The notes under the pieces are model-generated. The model ran no database searches and was not told the origin of the DNA. It was given only the letters and a program-made list of their open reading frames with translations. Source: Eretmocerus hayati (lineage: Eukaryota > Arthropoda > Insecta > Hymenoptera > Aphelinidae). Taken from it: a stretch of DNA of 64,000 bases. The stretch spans positions 25,458,905-25,522,904 of the forward strand of contig CM056743.1 in NCBI GenBank assembly GCA_029851415.1, in the 5' to 3' direction. The translations under genes and the position numbers were made by a program. This document shows, one piece after another, positions 10,566-23,300 of the stretch; position 1 is the first letter of the stretch; each line of letters starts with the position of its first letter.

Positions 10566-13500
10566 TTACTCACAAGTACTTTTCCATTCAAAACTATCAT
10601 ATTTTGGGAGATGAAGAGACATCAATAGCTGTGTTAAATTCAGAACAGCTTGAACCGTAAATATTGAAGGCATCTCCAATTCTTCCCAAGCTTTCTCCAT
10701 AAGCTTTTTGGCTTTGGGCAACATTTTGAGCTCAGGAAAGTCTAAAGTTGTATCTTTCGCCTGTATCGCTTTGCTTAATGCTTCAATATCTTCGATAATT
10801 TCTGGATGAATCCATCTTTCCATTGAATCTGTCTGGAAAATTTATAACATTCAATAAACTTCATACATATATACTTCCTCGCTGAAGAGAAAAAGAAACT
10901 AATCAATTCTACTCACCACAGGACGCAATGGATCTCTCAATTTGTCCGACCAATCGTACCTGCAAGCTTCACAGTCACATAAACGATTGTAAAGTTTTTC
11001 ATGCGCGTCTTGTCTATTTTCTCTAGGTACAAAATTGTAAACACTGAGCCCAGGTATTATGATCTATTGGAAAAGAAAATTATTATTACTCTTTAGATAT
11101 TCATATTGAATGAGCATATATGCATTATATATATATATATATATATATGTCGTAGCCCGTTTGTAGAATCCGCTCGTCTATAGACTGGCTAGTCAATTTA
11201 TAGACGGCGCGCGGATAGTAAAATCCACGTGAATACACGCATCTCTTCATCAACCGACTAGTCAGTTTATAAACTGGCTGAATGATCCATTCGCAACCCA
11301 AATCAAGGTGACTTTTATAGAAACAGAGCATAGTTCTGAAGGGTCATTCAATACTGTCGAGCTATCCAGATGGACAAACCTTTACTTCTTATTTGGAAAT
11401 TGAAATCATCAGGTATAACAGAAATATTCCATTCATTTCAAATGATCAAAATGACTATTCCAATTAATAGATCGTTACCCAAATCACCATAAAAATTTAT
11501 AGATCAATTTAGGAAATCTTGTAGTAATAGCAATTGAGTGTTAGACGCAAAGTAACACTTTGTGTGCTCAACAGTGTCTTTAAATAACTGAATGATGAAA
11601 AAAATAATAGCAAGTGAGTCGTTTACTTTTACAAGTACTCATCAGCCCGCCGGTAAATCGTTGTCGCGGCAAACGTTTTTCTTGTTTCAAAGCAAATTAA
11701 CATTGCAATTCTCGTTGCTGCCATTCTAGTAATTGTGAAAATCATTGAGTTCATTGCTGCTATTCCAAGAATTCCAAAATTGATCTATGAATTTTGATAG
11801 TGATTTTAGTAACGATCTAACGATCTATTAATTAGAATAGTCATTTTGATAATTTGTAATGGATGGAATATTTCTGTTATACCTGATGATTCGAATTTCC
11901 AAACAAGAAATGAGTTTTTTGGTTCATCCAGATAGCTCGATTAGTATTGAATCACTCTTCAAAACTATGCTTGGTTTCTATAATAGTCACCTTGATTAAA
12001 TCAAATTTTGGTTTACGTCTGCTTATTCGTAAGCGCGATTGCTCGGTTTTCGGTTTATAAACTGGATGGATCATTTAGCCAGTTAATAAACATGACTAGT
12101 CAATTAGTAGAGGGATGCGTGTGTTCGGGAGGAGGCCAGTCTAATAGACAGGCGAATTCTACAAACGAGCTACGATGTATATAAATTATATACAATATAC
12201 GTTATAAAAGTGAATACCGGTGAGCCTTTCTTGATTGGAGTAATACAGTGCGTTACAAATCTAGTGCCTTCTGTGAAGTAGGTGAAGGCATTTGGAACAC
12301 AGCCAAATCGCGGAAGGTATCCAATTGATTTGACAGAGAGACTGTCTTCATCTTGACTTGCCATATTCCTCTTAATGATGTTTTGAGGTTCAGGCTCCTG
12401 GAAAGGATTGGCTGCGATAACCTGAATTAAAGACTTGGATACAATTCACTTTGAACATCGGATTTGGCTATTTCAAAGAATTTAATACATCAATCATAAT
12501 TGACTTACCGTGGTATTTCTGCAACAAGTCAATAGACAGAGTTTCAAAAGAAGAGTGCCTGCAAACATGGCAGACTCATCAGCTATCAGTTTGTCTATCT
12601 GGTTCATATCATACTTTGCTTCAAATAAAGAAGAAAACTTGGCAAGTCCCATTAAAGCAAGAAAAGATAACTTCATGTAATGTTGGAATTTGCTATCTTC
12701 GAGACGGCGGTATTCTCGTGCATAGATGATATGGAAACCTTTCCATTCTCCATTTGGGAGAAGCCCTTTTTTGCACTCATCTGAAATATGAAGTTGATAT
12801 AGGTGAATTCGCATTCTAAATCGATTATATCTAAAAAATGATAGAATTTTGTATGATGTAAAATGACGATTTGCTGAATAAATTCTACAACAATGTACAT
12901 TCGTTTTGTTATAGTGAAAGCGAATTGAGAGTGATCTTGAAATTACAGCAAACAGCTATATTAAAATTGATCACGTGATTACGAAAAAATATCTAAGCCA
13001 TTCCATTATCGGAATGACCATCTGATGACTATTCATCAAACTTGTAAGCCATAATTCATCACGAATTTTCAGAAAAGACGCTTTGATGGGTGCTGAATAA
13101 CTTCTCCCCCCCCCCCCATCATCAAAGTGTGACAAATAATTACTCAATGTGAAAATTTTTCAGAGATGATATAGAGTTATTCATTTTTTGTTCATGATCA
13201 AATATGATGAAATGAGGATTCTTGAGAGTTTCCATCTTAAATTACATCAAGTTCGAATGACTTATTAGTGCAAACGTTGAATGCACCAATATCAAAGTCA
13301 ATCGAGCATTTGCTTACCTTTACATTCGTCAACAGCTTTCAAGTCTTTTCTTAATTGAGTTAAACTTCCAGCTTCTTTTAATCCTTTGATGAAAGTTCTG
13401 ATGACTAGAGGCTGCAAGGTGGAGATTTTATACAGCAGAGCATCATCCATCTTCACTACAATGAGGCATTCTATGTCATGGTACTCTTGCATAGCTTCAG

Positions 13501-14353
13501 CTTTACATTCTTCAGAGCAGAAAAGTCTCAAAGAGCAATTGTCACAAGGAATAGCTGTCCATAAGAAGCGTAAACAGTGAGAACAGTTTAACAACAGCTT
13601 GGAAGCAACAAGATTATTTGCGTACGGTTTTTCAGTGAAAATTACATCTCCAGGCTTAAAATCACGCGCTGCAACGAAATGTCTACCGTAGTATTTTTCG
13701 TGTTTTAACTGAACGCAGCTCCAAAGATCAAGTTTCTCTGCTTCCTGTCTGATTCTCAATGACTCTGCTTTCCTCAGGTTTTCTTTGGGCATATCAAGTT
13801 TTCCAGCAGCGATTGTTGCTCGAGTTTTGGTCAAGAGATCATTCATTTTCTGTCTCACTTGCTCCGAGTCCTTTGAAAAGACAAAGATGAATTTTGCTTT
13901 TTGGAAGCATTTCTCATTTTCAGCTGAACCTAAAGCTGTGTAACAATCTGCTTGCCTGCATAAAAGTTTCAGTTTCAGTTGATCAGACTCTGTAATCTTC
14001 AACGCCTTGTCTGCCTCAATAATACTGTCAGCATATCTATGTAAATGCCTTAGAACTGCAGATCTATTCCCATAGGCAGTAGCGAGTGTTTCAGAATCAG
14101 TTGGAGCAAATGCGAGACTTTGATTGTAGAGTTGGAATATTCTTTGATGGGTTGCATCATCATGATTATCTTTAGTGTATAGTTTATTTGCTTCTACTCT
14201 TGCTATGACTGAGAGGCTTTGATTCTTGAAAAATACTGGGCATTCCTCGTCACATTTCCCCACAATTTCATCAACCATACACGGATATTTGTTCAATTTC
14301 TTGAGGTACTTTTTGAACTTCTTGCCAAGCTTGTCCATTCCTTGACTAATCAT
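10566..14353 (-). CDS. SET and MYND domain-containing protein 4-like (gene A)
   Basis: Five coding exons: 13318-14353, 12509-12780, 12218-12421, 10917-11063, 10566-10832, all with GT/AG borders; joined they encode 641 residues without a stop. The ATG at 14353 is the first in frame; Met6 (14338) aligns with the starts of genes B and C. Order: TPR helices (about 50-145), N-terminal SET piece YYGRHFVAARDF (about 221-232), MYND finger (257-296, all eight Cys/His ligands), the rest of SET, the post-SET cluster CDCEAC (Cys533, 535, 538) and a C-terminal helical part. The SET NHSC motif reads RFGC (Cys477), so Asn, His and Ser are gone. SMYD4 proteins are lysine methyltransferases or TPR scaffolds acting on chromatin or muscle proteins; activity is doubtful here. 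It is the most diverged copy (exon 5 is 267 nt). An acceptor at 14378 suggests a non-coding leader exon. Intron 3 (1154 bp) holds a foldback. Confidence 0.88.
11150..12177. mobile_element. 1-kb foldback element in intron 3 of gene A
   Basis: Ends are inverted copies of TCGTAGCCCGTTTGTAGAAT, and the arms (about 11150-11400 and 11930-12177) continue inward to a shared GTCACCTTGATT segment and beyond. It is inserted in a TA-rich microsatellite (11130-11148). No coding frame inside. Without it, intron 3 would be about the 75-98 bp seen in the paralogues. Confidence 0.8.
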
Positions 14354-14377
14354 GATCAACGCCTATTTATTAGGCCT

Positions 14378-16520
14378 CTGAAAAGGCACCTCAGCTAGAA
14401 ACTCGAACAGACGTTTCTCGTGATTTCAGATGCTGAAAAGATTTGTTTCTGTACATACCACATGATAAGTATGTTTAAGCAGCAAGATTATGCTGAGTAT
14501 AGAAAAATATTCGACATGGGGGAGTCAATTTTGCCTCAAATTCGATGAGCGTCGATGACAGGATTTACAGTCTGTCTTCAAATAACAAGTACGCGACTCT
14601 TTCTCGAAGAAGAGTCTGCTAATAAGGGAAAGACACCTGTTTTGCAAGACTAACTTATGCTTTTGTAGTACTACGCGATTGAATTATTGATGGTGGTCGT
14701 GGTACTTACTCTCTCGCTCTTTCTATTGTTACATAAGGAAAATGGGATCGATGTATGGGGTGATTTCGAAAATTGAAAATTTATTGTGCCTACGTCTCGA
14801 GAAGATTTAAAGATGAAGAATTAAAAGAGGAAATCATTGGTACAGTGAATTCAGCCTTTTTTCGGAGTGGATGAGTAAAATCTTGCACTATTCATAAAAA
14901 GCGTCGGTTGTTAAATGAATTATTGGACGAACTCTCTATTCCTTGTGAGAAACGGTGACCGGGAATATGGTAGTTTGATTTTCCCTTCGACCATGCTCTG
15001 CAAACTACACTAAACAACACTTGTTCAACAAAAATCAAATCAAGATTTCGAAGAGTTATAGGTTCAAGATACTTCCAGAGATGTGCAGAAATAGCTTGAT
15101 AATGAATAAAACAGCACCTGAGTTTCGAAATATTTTTCTTGAAAATTTATTCATTGTTAAAAGCTCAAGTCGAAATAAAACGACGATATAGTCATTTTGC
15201 TCTCTTCGATCGGACCACACGTTATTTTTTGAGAAAATATACTCAAGATAATTCCATACCGGTGTTTCTTATGAATGATACGTAAGCTTTGGCGTTCCTC
15301 TAATTTGCATCTGTATCCAATTGAATTTTTTACTTCAAAAATTAATTGTCAGGTCTACACTCATCGAGCGCGTTCTATAAAACGAAAGATTCTTTAATAC
15401 GATAGCCAAGCAGCGAATTTTCATGAAAATTTCAGACGAAAATCCGACGTAAGACACTTGGATTGTAGAACTGAAAGTTGAAACAATTATTGCGCTCAAG
15501 TTCATGGTTTCCAATTAGATGATCTTGAATTTGATAGAGCGCAACTTTTCATTCTTCGGTCAAATACAACTTGCATGCATGAATGAACTGATGCGCGTCT
15601 AAGTTTTAGTATGATAGCAAAAGATGTGTATGGAATCAAAAGATATTCATGTTTCCAAAAGTATCTGAACTATTTCCGAATCCTGAATGCAGAAAAAGTT
15701 GCTCTGTGTTCAATACTTGAGACATCAGAATCACGCAAGTCACTGAATTGAAATACAAATGAAAAATTCCAGTGAAACTTTTCCACATTAGAAGTATGTA
15801 CCTGTCTGTGCAGGTAAGAGTATGCAACGATAAGTATAAAAAAAGTTCCAAGTAAATCAAGCTATCGCGATGACGATTCTCTAAAAATGACTCAGGAATG
15901 TTGGGTATAATTTCGACTCAATATTGACAATAATCCATCAATATTTGATTCAAAAAGTTGTATTGATGTTTATGGTTACTGAGCCAAACTCCGAAAAGAG
16001 GTGGTCTAGTATTCGGAAGTCCATTTCGATTTCACTGAGAGTTTGGTACCTTGAGTTTGGTCTCCCGAACATTTCGACTGAAATCGGCCCGGAGGAAATG
16101 GTTACCTAGGTATAGCGATAAGACAATCCAAATATAAGAATTTTTCCAGACGAAACTCGAAGACTTGCTAAGCATGCATCAGGGTTGTATCCTTGTTTTT
16201 GTTTGAATGATTTTAGGGTAGTATATCTTTACTTCTCAAATAAAAGCTCATGCTGTACATCAAATACAAAAAATACATCAACCAATTGGGAATTTGCTGT
16301 CTGGAAAAAGCATTGAGCTACTAGCCAGATGAATATTTCACGAGTTTTCTATGAAATTAAAAAGAAATGAGGGTAAACCAACTAATGGAAAACGAGTAAG
16401 CTTTGAAATGAAGACAGAACTGCGAACCCACACACTTTGCACTGACTTCGTATGAGCAAAAGCTGATCTAGAAAGTATATAGGTATCATCAGGTTCTAAC
16501 AATAGTCACCGAATCTCTAA
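14378..16520. other. intergenic, no gene recognised
   Basis: Upstream flank of gene A. No frame with family resemblance, RNA gene or clear repeat was seen. A promoter and leader exon of gene A are expected here or further up but were not located. Confidence 0.5.
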
Positions 16521-16796
16521 CTCTGCTGAAAATAATTCCGTGGGACCCCATGGGACTTGGTGCAAACTGGCCCTGGGAAAATTTTTAATCTTGACACTCA
16601 GGAAATTTGGCATCCAAGACGTGCAGCATACAAATTTTGACCATTTCTCTTCCAAAATTGGTTGAATTTGATCGATTATGGTCAAAATTTGTATGCTACA
16701 CGTCTCCAATGCCGTATTTGGTAAAAAAAAACAAGATTGGAAATTTTCCCAGGGCCAGGTCCCGCGAAGTCCCAGGCCTAATTATTTTCAGCAGGG
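16521..16796. mobile_element. MITE with CYCTGCTGAAAATAATT ends
   Basis: A 276-bp palindromic unit. The left end CTCTGCTGAAAATAATT is matched by the complement of CCCTGCTGAAAATAATT on the right, and the arms share GGCCCTGGGAAAATTT and a CAAATTTTGACCAT segment. The AA on both sides may be the target duplication. Confidence 0.75.
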
Positions 16797-17647
16797 AATA
16801 TGTTGAATTGTGCTGCGAGGGAGATATGTATGGTTAGTCCACATAAAATAAATTATCAAATCCCACGAGGATTTTGGAAGAAGAATTCGCAAGAATATTT
16901 GAGGGGAATTTCTCCACAATGAGAATGAGATCCCGTTTAGGATTCTGTTAGCGAGTTGCGATGTGTTGCAATGATGTGCGCTGAGCTCCGCTTCAAACAT
17001 GATTCCCAAACGTAAACAAACGGCGGTGGCCGTGCACGTGTAGCAGACGAAAGAATGAAAATGATTAATAATAAACAGGCCACAACAGGTGCCAACACGT
17101 CTTTTTGATCCATTGCTTCAAGAGTAAACAAAATTTCTAATCACTGATATTGCCAATCAGAAAATTTGAGCATAATTAGCTTTATTAGTACAGCTCTACT
17201 ATTTGTGAGGTTAAATCACACGCGAGCGACGCGAGATGAAAGATGCTGCGTATTTACGTTCGTAGCCTATAATAATCATGCTGCTTCACTTACTTTTGAC
17301 AGGGATGTAAGTAACTTGGGACTAATGATTTTCTGACGATACATCTAATCGAGATTCTTGTAGTCATTCATTCTTTGTCCGTGAAATGCGAGTACTTGAT
17401 ATTCTTATATTCGTCGTCTGACTTCGACCACTTGTGGAATCCTACTGCTGTCCACTGCTGTCCTACCGCTAGGGATCGCTACCAGCTACCTACTGCTGAT
17501 GGCCTTTGTCCTTTGTCCCATCATTGCGGCGTACTATACTGGCACTGTATTAGGGGCACACCATCAACCACATATAGCCCATGGCCCACGGGCACATCAC
17601 GCACGCGGTCGATCCAAAACCCAAAGAGATTGGTATAAAGGGTCTGC

Positions 17648-18526
17648 TATGAAATCCTCTCTTGCAAAAACGTCGATTGCTCGAGCCAAGATTGATGCAG
17701 AGAAATTTTGAAAAAAGCATCTTAAAGATGAGAAAAAATGCTAACTTTTCGTGGTTTTTGATTTCTCTCTCAGACCTTCTTGGTATGTACACTCGCCGGA
17801 CAAAATATCTGTACAAGCCATTTAGTGACTTTCACTTTTTGGGTTGGTATCGCCATGCATTCGTTCCATTTTCCGCGTTCCCTTAGCACGGAAAGAGATA
17901 GGCCAAGCCAACCCAAAAAGTAGAAATCACTAAATGGCTTGTAAAGATATTTTGTCCGGCGAGACCTCAAAAAGCTGATGTAATTTCAAGGATTTTGGAA
18001 AAAAACCATTTTTATACATGGACTGTAATTTGGACGCGGATAAAGATAGAACAATTTTGCAAAGAGCGGAAAAATGCCATTTGCAATAATTTTTTGATTA
18101 TTTTTTACGTCGTACGAATAAGAGTGTGAGAGCTCTCAAAGTAGCCAGATTCTCGTATTCTCAATGAAATACGAGCGAAAACAGCAGAAAATGGCGAAAA
18201 AACTACGGTTTTGGCTACTTTGAGAGCTCTCACACTCTTATTCGCACGACGTAAAAAATAATCAAAAAATCATTGCAAATGGCATTTTTTGGTCTATCTT
18301 TACCCGCGTCCAAATTAGAGCCCATACAGTAAAAACGATTTTTTTTTTCGAAATCCTTGGAATTACATCAGCTATTTGAGGTACCAACAAGAAGGGCTGA
18401 GAGAAAAATCAAAAACCTCAAAGAGTTAGCGCCATTTTTTCTCATCTTCAAAATGCTTCTGTTCAAAATTCCTCTACATCAAATTGGGCTCGAGCAATCG
18501 ACGTTTTTGCAAGAGAGGATTTCATA
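17648..18526. mobile_element. foldback element interrupted by a second hairpin
   Basis: Outer arms share ATGAAATCCTCTCTTGCA and continue inward (GCTGATGTAATTTCAAGG; GAGAGCTCTCACACTCTTA) to an axis near 18175. The left arm is split by the unit at 17790-17963, while the right arm is continuous there, so the order of insertion can be read directly. Confidence 0.8.
17790..17963. mobile_element. 174-bp MITE nested in the 17648-18526 foldback
   Basis: Ends are CACTCGCCGGACAAAATATC and its inverted match, typical of Tc1/mariner-type terminal repeats, with TA on the left. The arms include CCATTTAGTGA and CCAACCCAAAAAGT. It sits between TTGGTA and ACCTCAA of the host arm. Confidence 0.8.
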
Positions 18527-20116
18527 CCACCGTATTCAGGAATTTTTGCACGGTACTGTATAATATGGCCTCTTTTTCCGAGCATTTTGCGAATTCAAGT
18601 GAGATGTTCTTGTGCACGCGAATTTCAGAAATATTATAACCACATAATCTTGCCCATTGTAGATTGCGAAATAGATTTTCAATTCATGCTGCTCTTTAAT
18701 ATTCATTGATTCGAAATTACAACTTCATCAGTTTTGTCACTGCTATTGAAAGAAATTTGTGAAATATCAAAGTACAGGAGTACAGGATGATTCTGCGTAC
18801 GCAATTTTCTTTTTCTTTGATCATTTATAAAACGGGCTTATTACAAAACTATGGAAATCTGATGGGAAAATTTCTTTGTCAAAAGATTGAATAAAAATAT
18901 GATGAATAATTACGCATCCTTCATCAACATTCTTGTTTCCGGCCAGGAAATTGGCTCAAGATTTATTTTTCCAATTAATTTCTTTATAATACCTGACAAC
19001 CAATCTCCATCATACTTTTGAAAGAAAAGCCCCAATCGGCCCAAATTTATCGCGTTTTTAGGTAGAACATGGAACATGAAAGATTTCTTTAGAAAAATAC
19101 TTTGGATCTTTTCAAGTTGAGAAAACAGCATTCGCATCAGAAGTTTATTTGATTCAAGGTGAGAAAATCTTAACCTTGATGTATGTAATTATGCATCGAA
19201 TACAAATGATCATGTAGTGCTATTTGGAATACAAATTCGTGCACATGTATAAGGTGCAGCTCTTAGCTTTGTGAGATCATCACCATTAGGACAAGCGCGA
19301 TTCGCAATAATTTGAAGAAATTGAACCAATCAAAGAAGTTTCTGAAACTTTGATCTCTGAGATCTCTGATCTCAGATTGATCTCTGAGATCAATGTAAAA
19401 TCGTATGAATGACACATCCCGTGTTTCCATCTATGTTCAATTGCATAATGCTCGGCATAGTGAATAGTAGAATTCTCAAAGTTTTTATTTAAAATCTCAA
19501 ATTAATTTCCATGACTTTTCCAGGTTTTCCAGGAGTAAAATGGTGGAATTGCAAGGACTCATCCATTCAAACTGTATAATAACTCTCAATATACGCTGCT
19601 AAATGAGATTAGCCAAATGCTCTCTCATATCGAAATATGCACACTTTTTGATTGCAGGTCTACGTTTATGGTCTATGATCATCATTGAGAAACAAGAATG
19701 AAAATTTCTGAAGTGTCATCCATATTCATGTGCGCCTGCGTTGTTATTTTTCCGACCACGGTTTCTCCTTAAACCGTCAAGGGATCTGTTTGAAATTTAT
19801 ACGAATAGTGAATGACCATCCAAGGATGTGCTGGAAGGATCTACAGCTTTTTCAGACTGCTTTCGATTTATAAGTCTTAAAAAGGGAAAATGTCGGAATT
19901 TTTGAAAAATTCATTATTTCATCCACAAATATCTTCTGCCACGACTCTTAGCTTCAGTTTTACGGCACCTACACAACCATGATTTGTTGATTTTCCGTCA
20001 ATTGGTTGGTGCGTAATTTTCATTTATACCCAATTCTACCATTTAAATATAATAAATTCCAACAGGGTAAGCCCTTTCATTGAGTAGATGCAAGGTCAGT
20101 GGTTGGTGCTATGGAT
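18527..20116. other. intergenic, no gene recognised
   Basis: Contains a small run of GATCTCTGA words near 19350-19395 and a 75-codon minus-strand frame (18910-19137) with no family resemblance. Nothing else supported. Confidence 0.45.
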
Positions 20117-20122
20117 TTTATT
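20117..20122 (-). terminator. possible polyadenylation signal of gene B
   Basis: AATAAA on the minus strand, about 235 nt past the stop codon of gene B. Plausible by position only. Confidence 0.35.
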
Positions 20123-20354
20123 AGTGATAAAAATGGACATATATAATAAAGACAACATATTAAATTCAACTGAAGCATCAAACTTTTGGGGTAACTCATT
20201 CAATTCTTAAAGTGACAATTTCTTGAAGGAATAAAAATACTCTGAAGGTGACAAACAGTACACCGAACCAGTAATTCACTTCAACTTCAATCGTACCATA
20301 CCTTAGGGAAATTCATTACTCCTCATCCAATGCTCTGTAGATGCAACGTCGAAT

Positions 20355-23300
20355 TCAATCCTTACATGAAGGTATTCTAAGGACATCTGCATTTCGTGGC
20401 GAAAGAAAAGTTCCAAGAAGAAAAATCAGAAGGGTGATCGCTCTGAAGGCTATTACAGATGGCATGGGAAAATGCTTCCATGATCTAGCCACTAATTGTT
20501 TTGATCTCGTTAGGAACTTGGCATCGGGAAAATTTAGCTTGTGAATTTTAGCATCAACCTCGTCCAGAAGGCTTCGCAATTCTTTCATCAGTTCACAATC
20601 AATTTCAGATTCACCCCCAAAAACAAACTGCAGAAGTATAGTTTGGTTAAGCATTGGGAATTTCATTTCAGCTTTGAAATTGATATACGATTCAATCGGA
20701 CTCACCTTGAATACATCTTCTTTGGCACAAATTTCTGACCAATTCTCGACACAAGCCTGGCAATCACACATTCGTCCATACATATTCTTAAACCTTGTTT
20801 GCCTTTTGAGTTTTGGAACTTCATCGTATACAGATTTCAAGGAAGTGGAGAGCTAAAAGTAAAAAAAATAGACTACGTGGGCAAAATTTACAAATAATAA
20901 AAAACTTGTAATATATATTAAAGAGTAATAAGTCAATACCGGTGAACCTTTCTTAATGGGATGTAAGGAATACATGATATATCTGTTGTTGAGGGTCAAG
21001 TAACTTTTGACATTGGGACAGCAAGTAGTAGTAGTGAGAAATCCAAAAGATTTGAATGAAAGAATTGGTCCAATATGATCCGATTCATCGGGAGACGAAC
21101 TTCCACGCTCAGCTTCTTCACACGGATCTACAAGCGGGAACTGCAACCCAAATTTTGAATGAAGTATTTTCTCATAAATTATTGTAAACGAATTTTATCC
21201 CAAAGGTGTCAACTTACTGAACAACATTTAGCATTCATAACGATGAATAATTTCAATAATATAGCACCAGCAAATACAGCAGAATCATTATTCATTAGTT
21301 CTTCAATTTCATTAAAATCGTAGCTTCTGCCAAATATTGAAGAAAAATTTGCAAGGCCCATGAGAGTGATGGTAGAGGTATCGATTCGCCATGCTAGCTC
21401 TAAGCCGTCAACGTTGCAGTGGGGTAAAGTGTAAATTATGTGATGTTCTTCAATTTTGTTACTCAACGATTCTTCTTCTATCTTACTTTCTGCAATTGGA
21501 AGAGATAAATGTATCACTCACGGAGTTCTTGGGGAAATAATTTAATTTGGCATGGATCATTCAAAGTCCATGACAGATCAAAACACGGTCAGAAAATTTT
21601 TACATTGAAATACAGAGATCCCCCGTTATCAGCGAAGGTTTGGTTCCAGAAAAATACCGCGAATGATACAACTGCGGATAAAAAGGCCTTCGTCTTACAG
21701 AAAAGGGGGGGTGGGGGTGGTTTACATCCATTGACTTGGCACATCACCGAAGGCCGTGATAATCTATATCAACACCGTAAAAAATTGGTTGAATTTTCAA
21801 CCAACATTTCAACCAGCTGGTTGAATATTCAACCACACTGGTTGAATTTTCAATCAAGTGATTCTATTCCATGATGGATGGATTGATGGATGTATGGATG
21901 ATAGATGGATGGGCGGATGGGCCGATGGATGGATAGCAGACGGATAGATGGTTGGATGGGTGATGGGTGGATGGATAGGTGAAAAGACGGATGGATGGAC
22001 CCATCACCCATTCATCCATCCACCCATTACCCATCAGTCCATCAATACATCCATCCGTCCACCCACCATTCATTCCTCGATCCATTCATCGACCCCATCC
22101 ATCATCCATCCTTCGATCATCGATCCATCATCCATCAGTCCACCCCTCCATCCATCCTTATCCATCCATATGACCATCCACCATATTCTACCCCCCACAC
22201 GTAGGCAACCTGATATGCAGGAACCGCAGGGACAGATTGTGATAATCCTCATTGGTTGAATATTCAACCAGCTGGTTGAAGTTTTCGTTCAACCAGTGGT
22301 TGATTTTTGCGTTCAGCCAGTGGTTGAATTTTTTCGGAAAAATTTTTTACAGTGAATGTCTAAATTGAGTAGAATACTCATCATTAAAACATTCTGCAAT
22401 ATTAAAACATCGGATCTTCGAGGTCGAAGGAAGAATGAGTGCTAGAATCTACAAGAAATCTATGACTGTTTTGCTGGTCTTGTGTAGTCTTGTGCATTTC
22501 CTCGAGTTGTTGCTCTGAACTATGAAACTGAGATTCCGGGTCATTATGAGGTCATGGGTCATCGCCAAATCTCTAATCCACAATTCAAGGCCTATCACCT
22601 CACCAATCATTTTTGAGCCAGAAGAACAACGTTTTGGGCACGAGACGCATATACATGCTGCTTTGTACGACGAGACGTGCAAACTGGGTGCGAGTTTATG
22701 AGGTTGTAGCTCGCTTCTGGTTGATTAGTTTTTGGCCTGGGCCACAGGCGAAGGTTGAAATAATCGCTCGGAAGCTAATGAACGAATTGCGAAAACTATT
22801 TTTCACAATTTTGCAAGGATCCAAACATCGGTAAATTACAAAAAATACATTCTACACCCGTGTATCGATCTGTGTTTTTCGACAAACTGTGTAAGAAAGT
22901 GTAAAATCAGTGCGGAAAAGACATTTTCCCGCACAGCGTGTCGAAAAAACATTTTTCGCAAATTTTACTCAATTTTTTTGCAATTAGATAATGTACTGGA
23001 GGAAATTTGGCTCAACCAAGCTTGTCCCACTGAAACTCAATTCTTCAAATCTAGATTTTGAGGCCTCCAAGTTTCTTTTATGAAATAATGATTCCGATTC
23101 CAAGTTAGTTTCATAAGCGATACACGAAGTCGTATTTATCAAAAAAAGTATCATTACGCCATTTACGCCGCTTGTGTCCGACGATTCCGAATTTTCTCTA
23201 CTCCAAACTCCTCCCTCTCCCTCTTCCCTCTCAACCAGTCAAAATGTGGCCCCCTACTCTTGTCTATAAAACTAATATTATAAGGATTTTCAATAATTAG

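Noticed and set aside
18910..19137. 75-codon minus-strand frame
   Set aside because: No similarity to the SMYD4-like exons or any family recognised; length is within chance for this AT content.
21948..22267. His/Pro/Ser-rich frames near 22 kb
   Set aside because: Translation of an ATCC/GGAT microsatellite, open in several frames on both strands.
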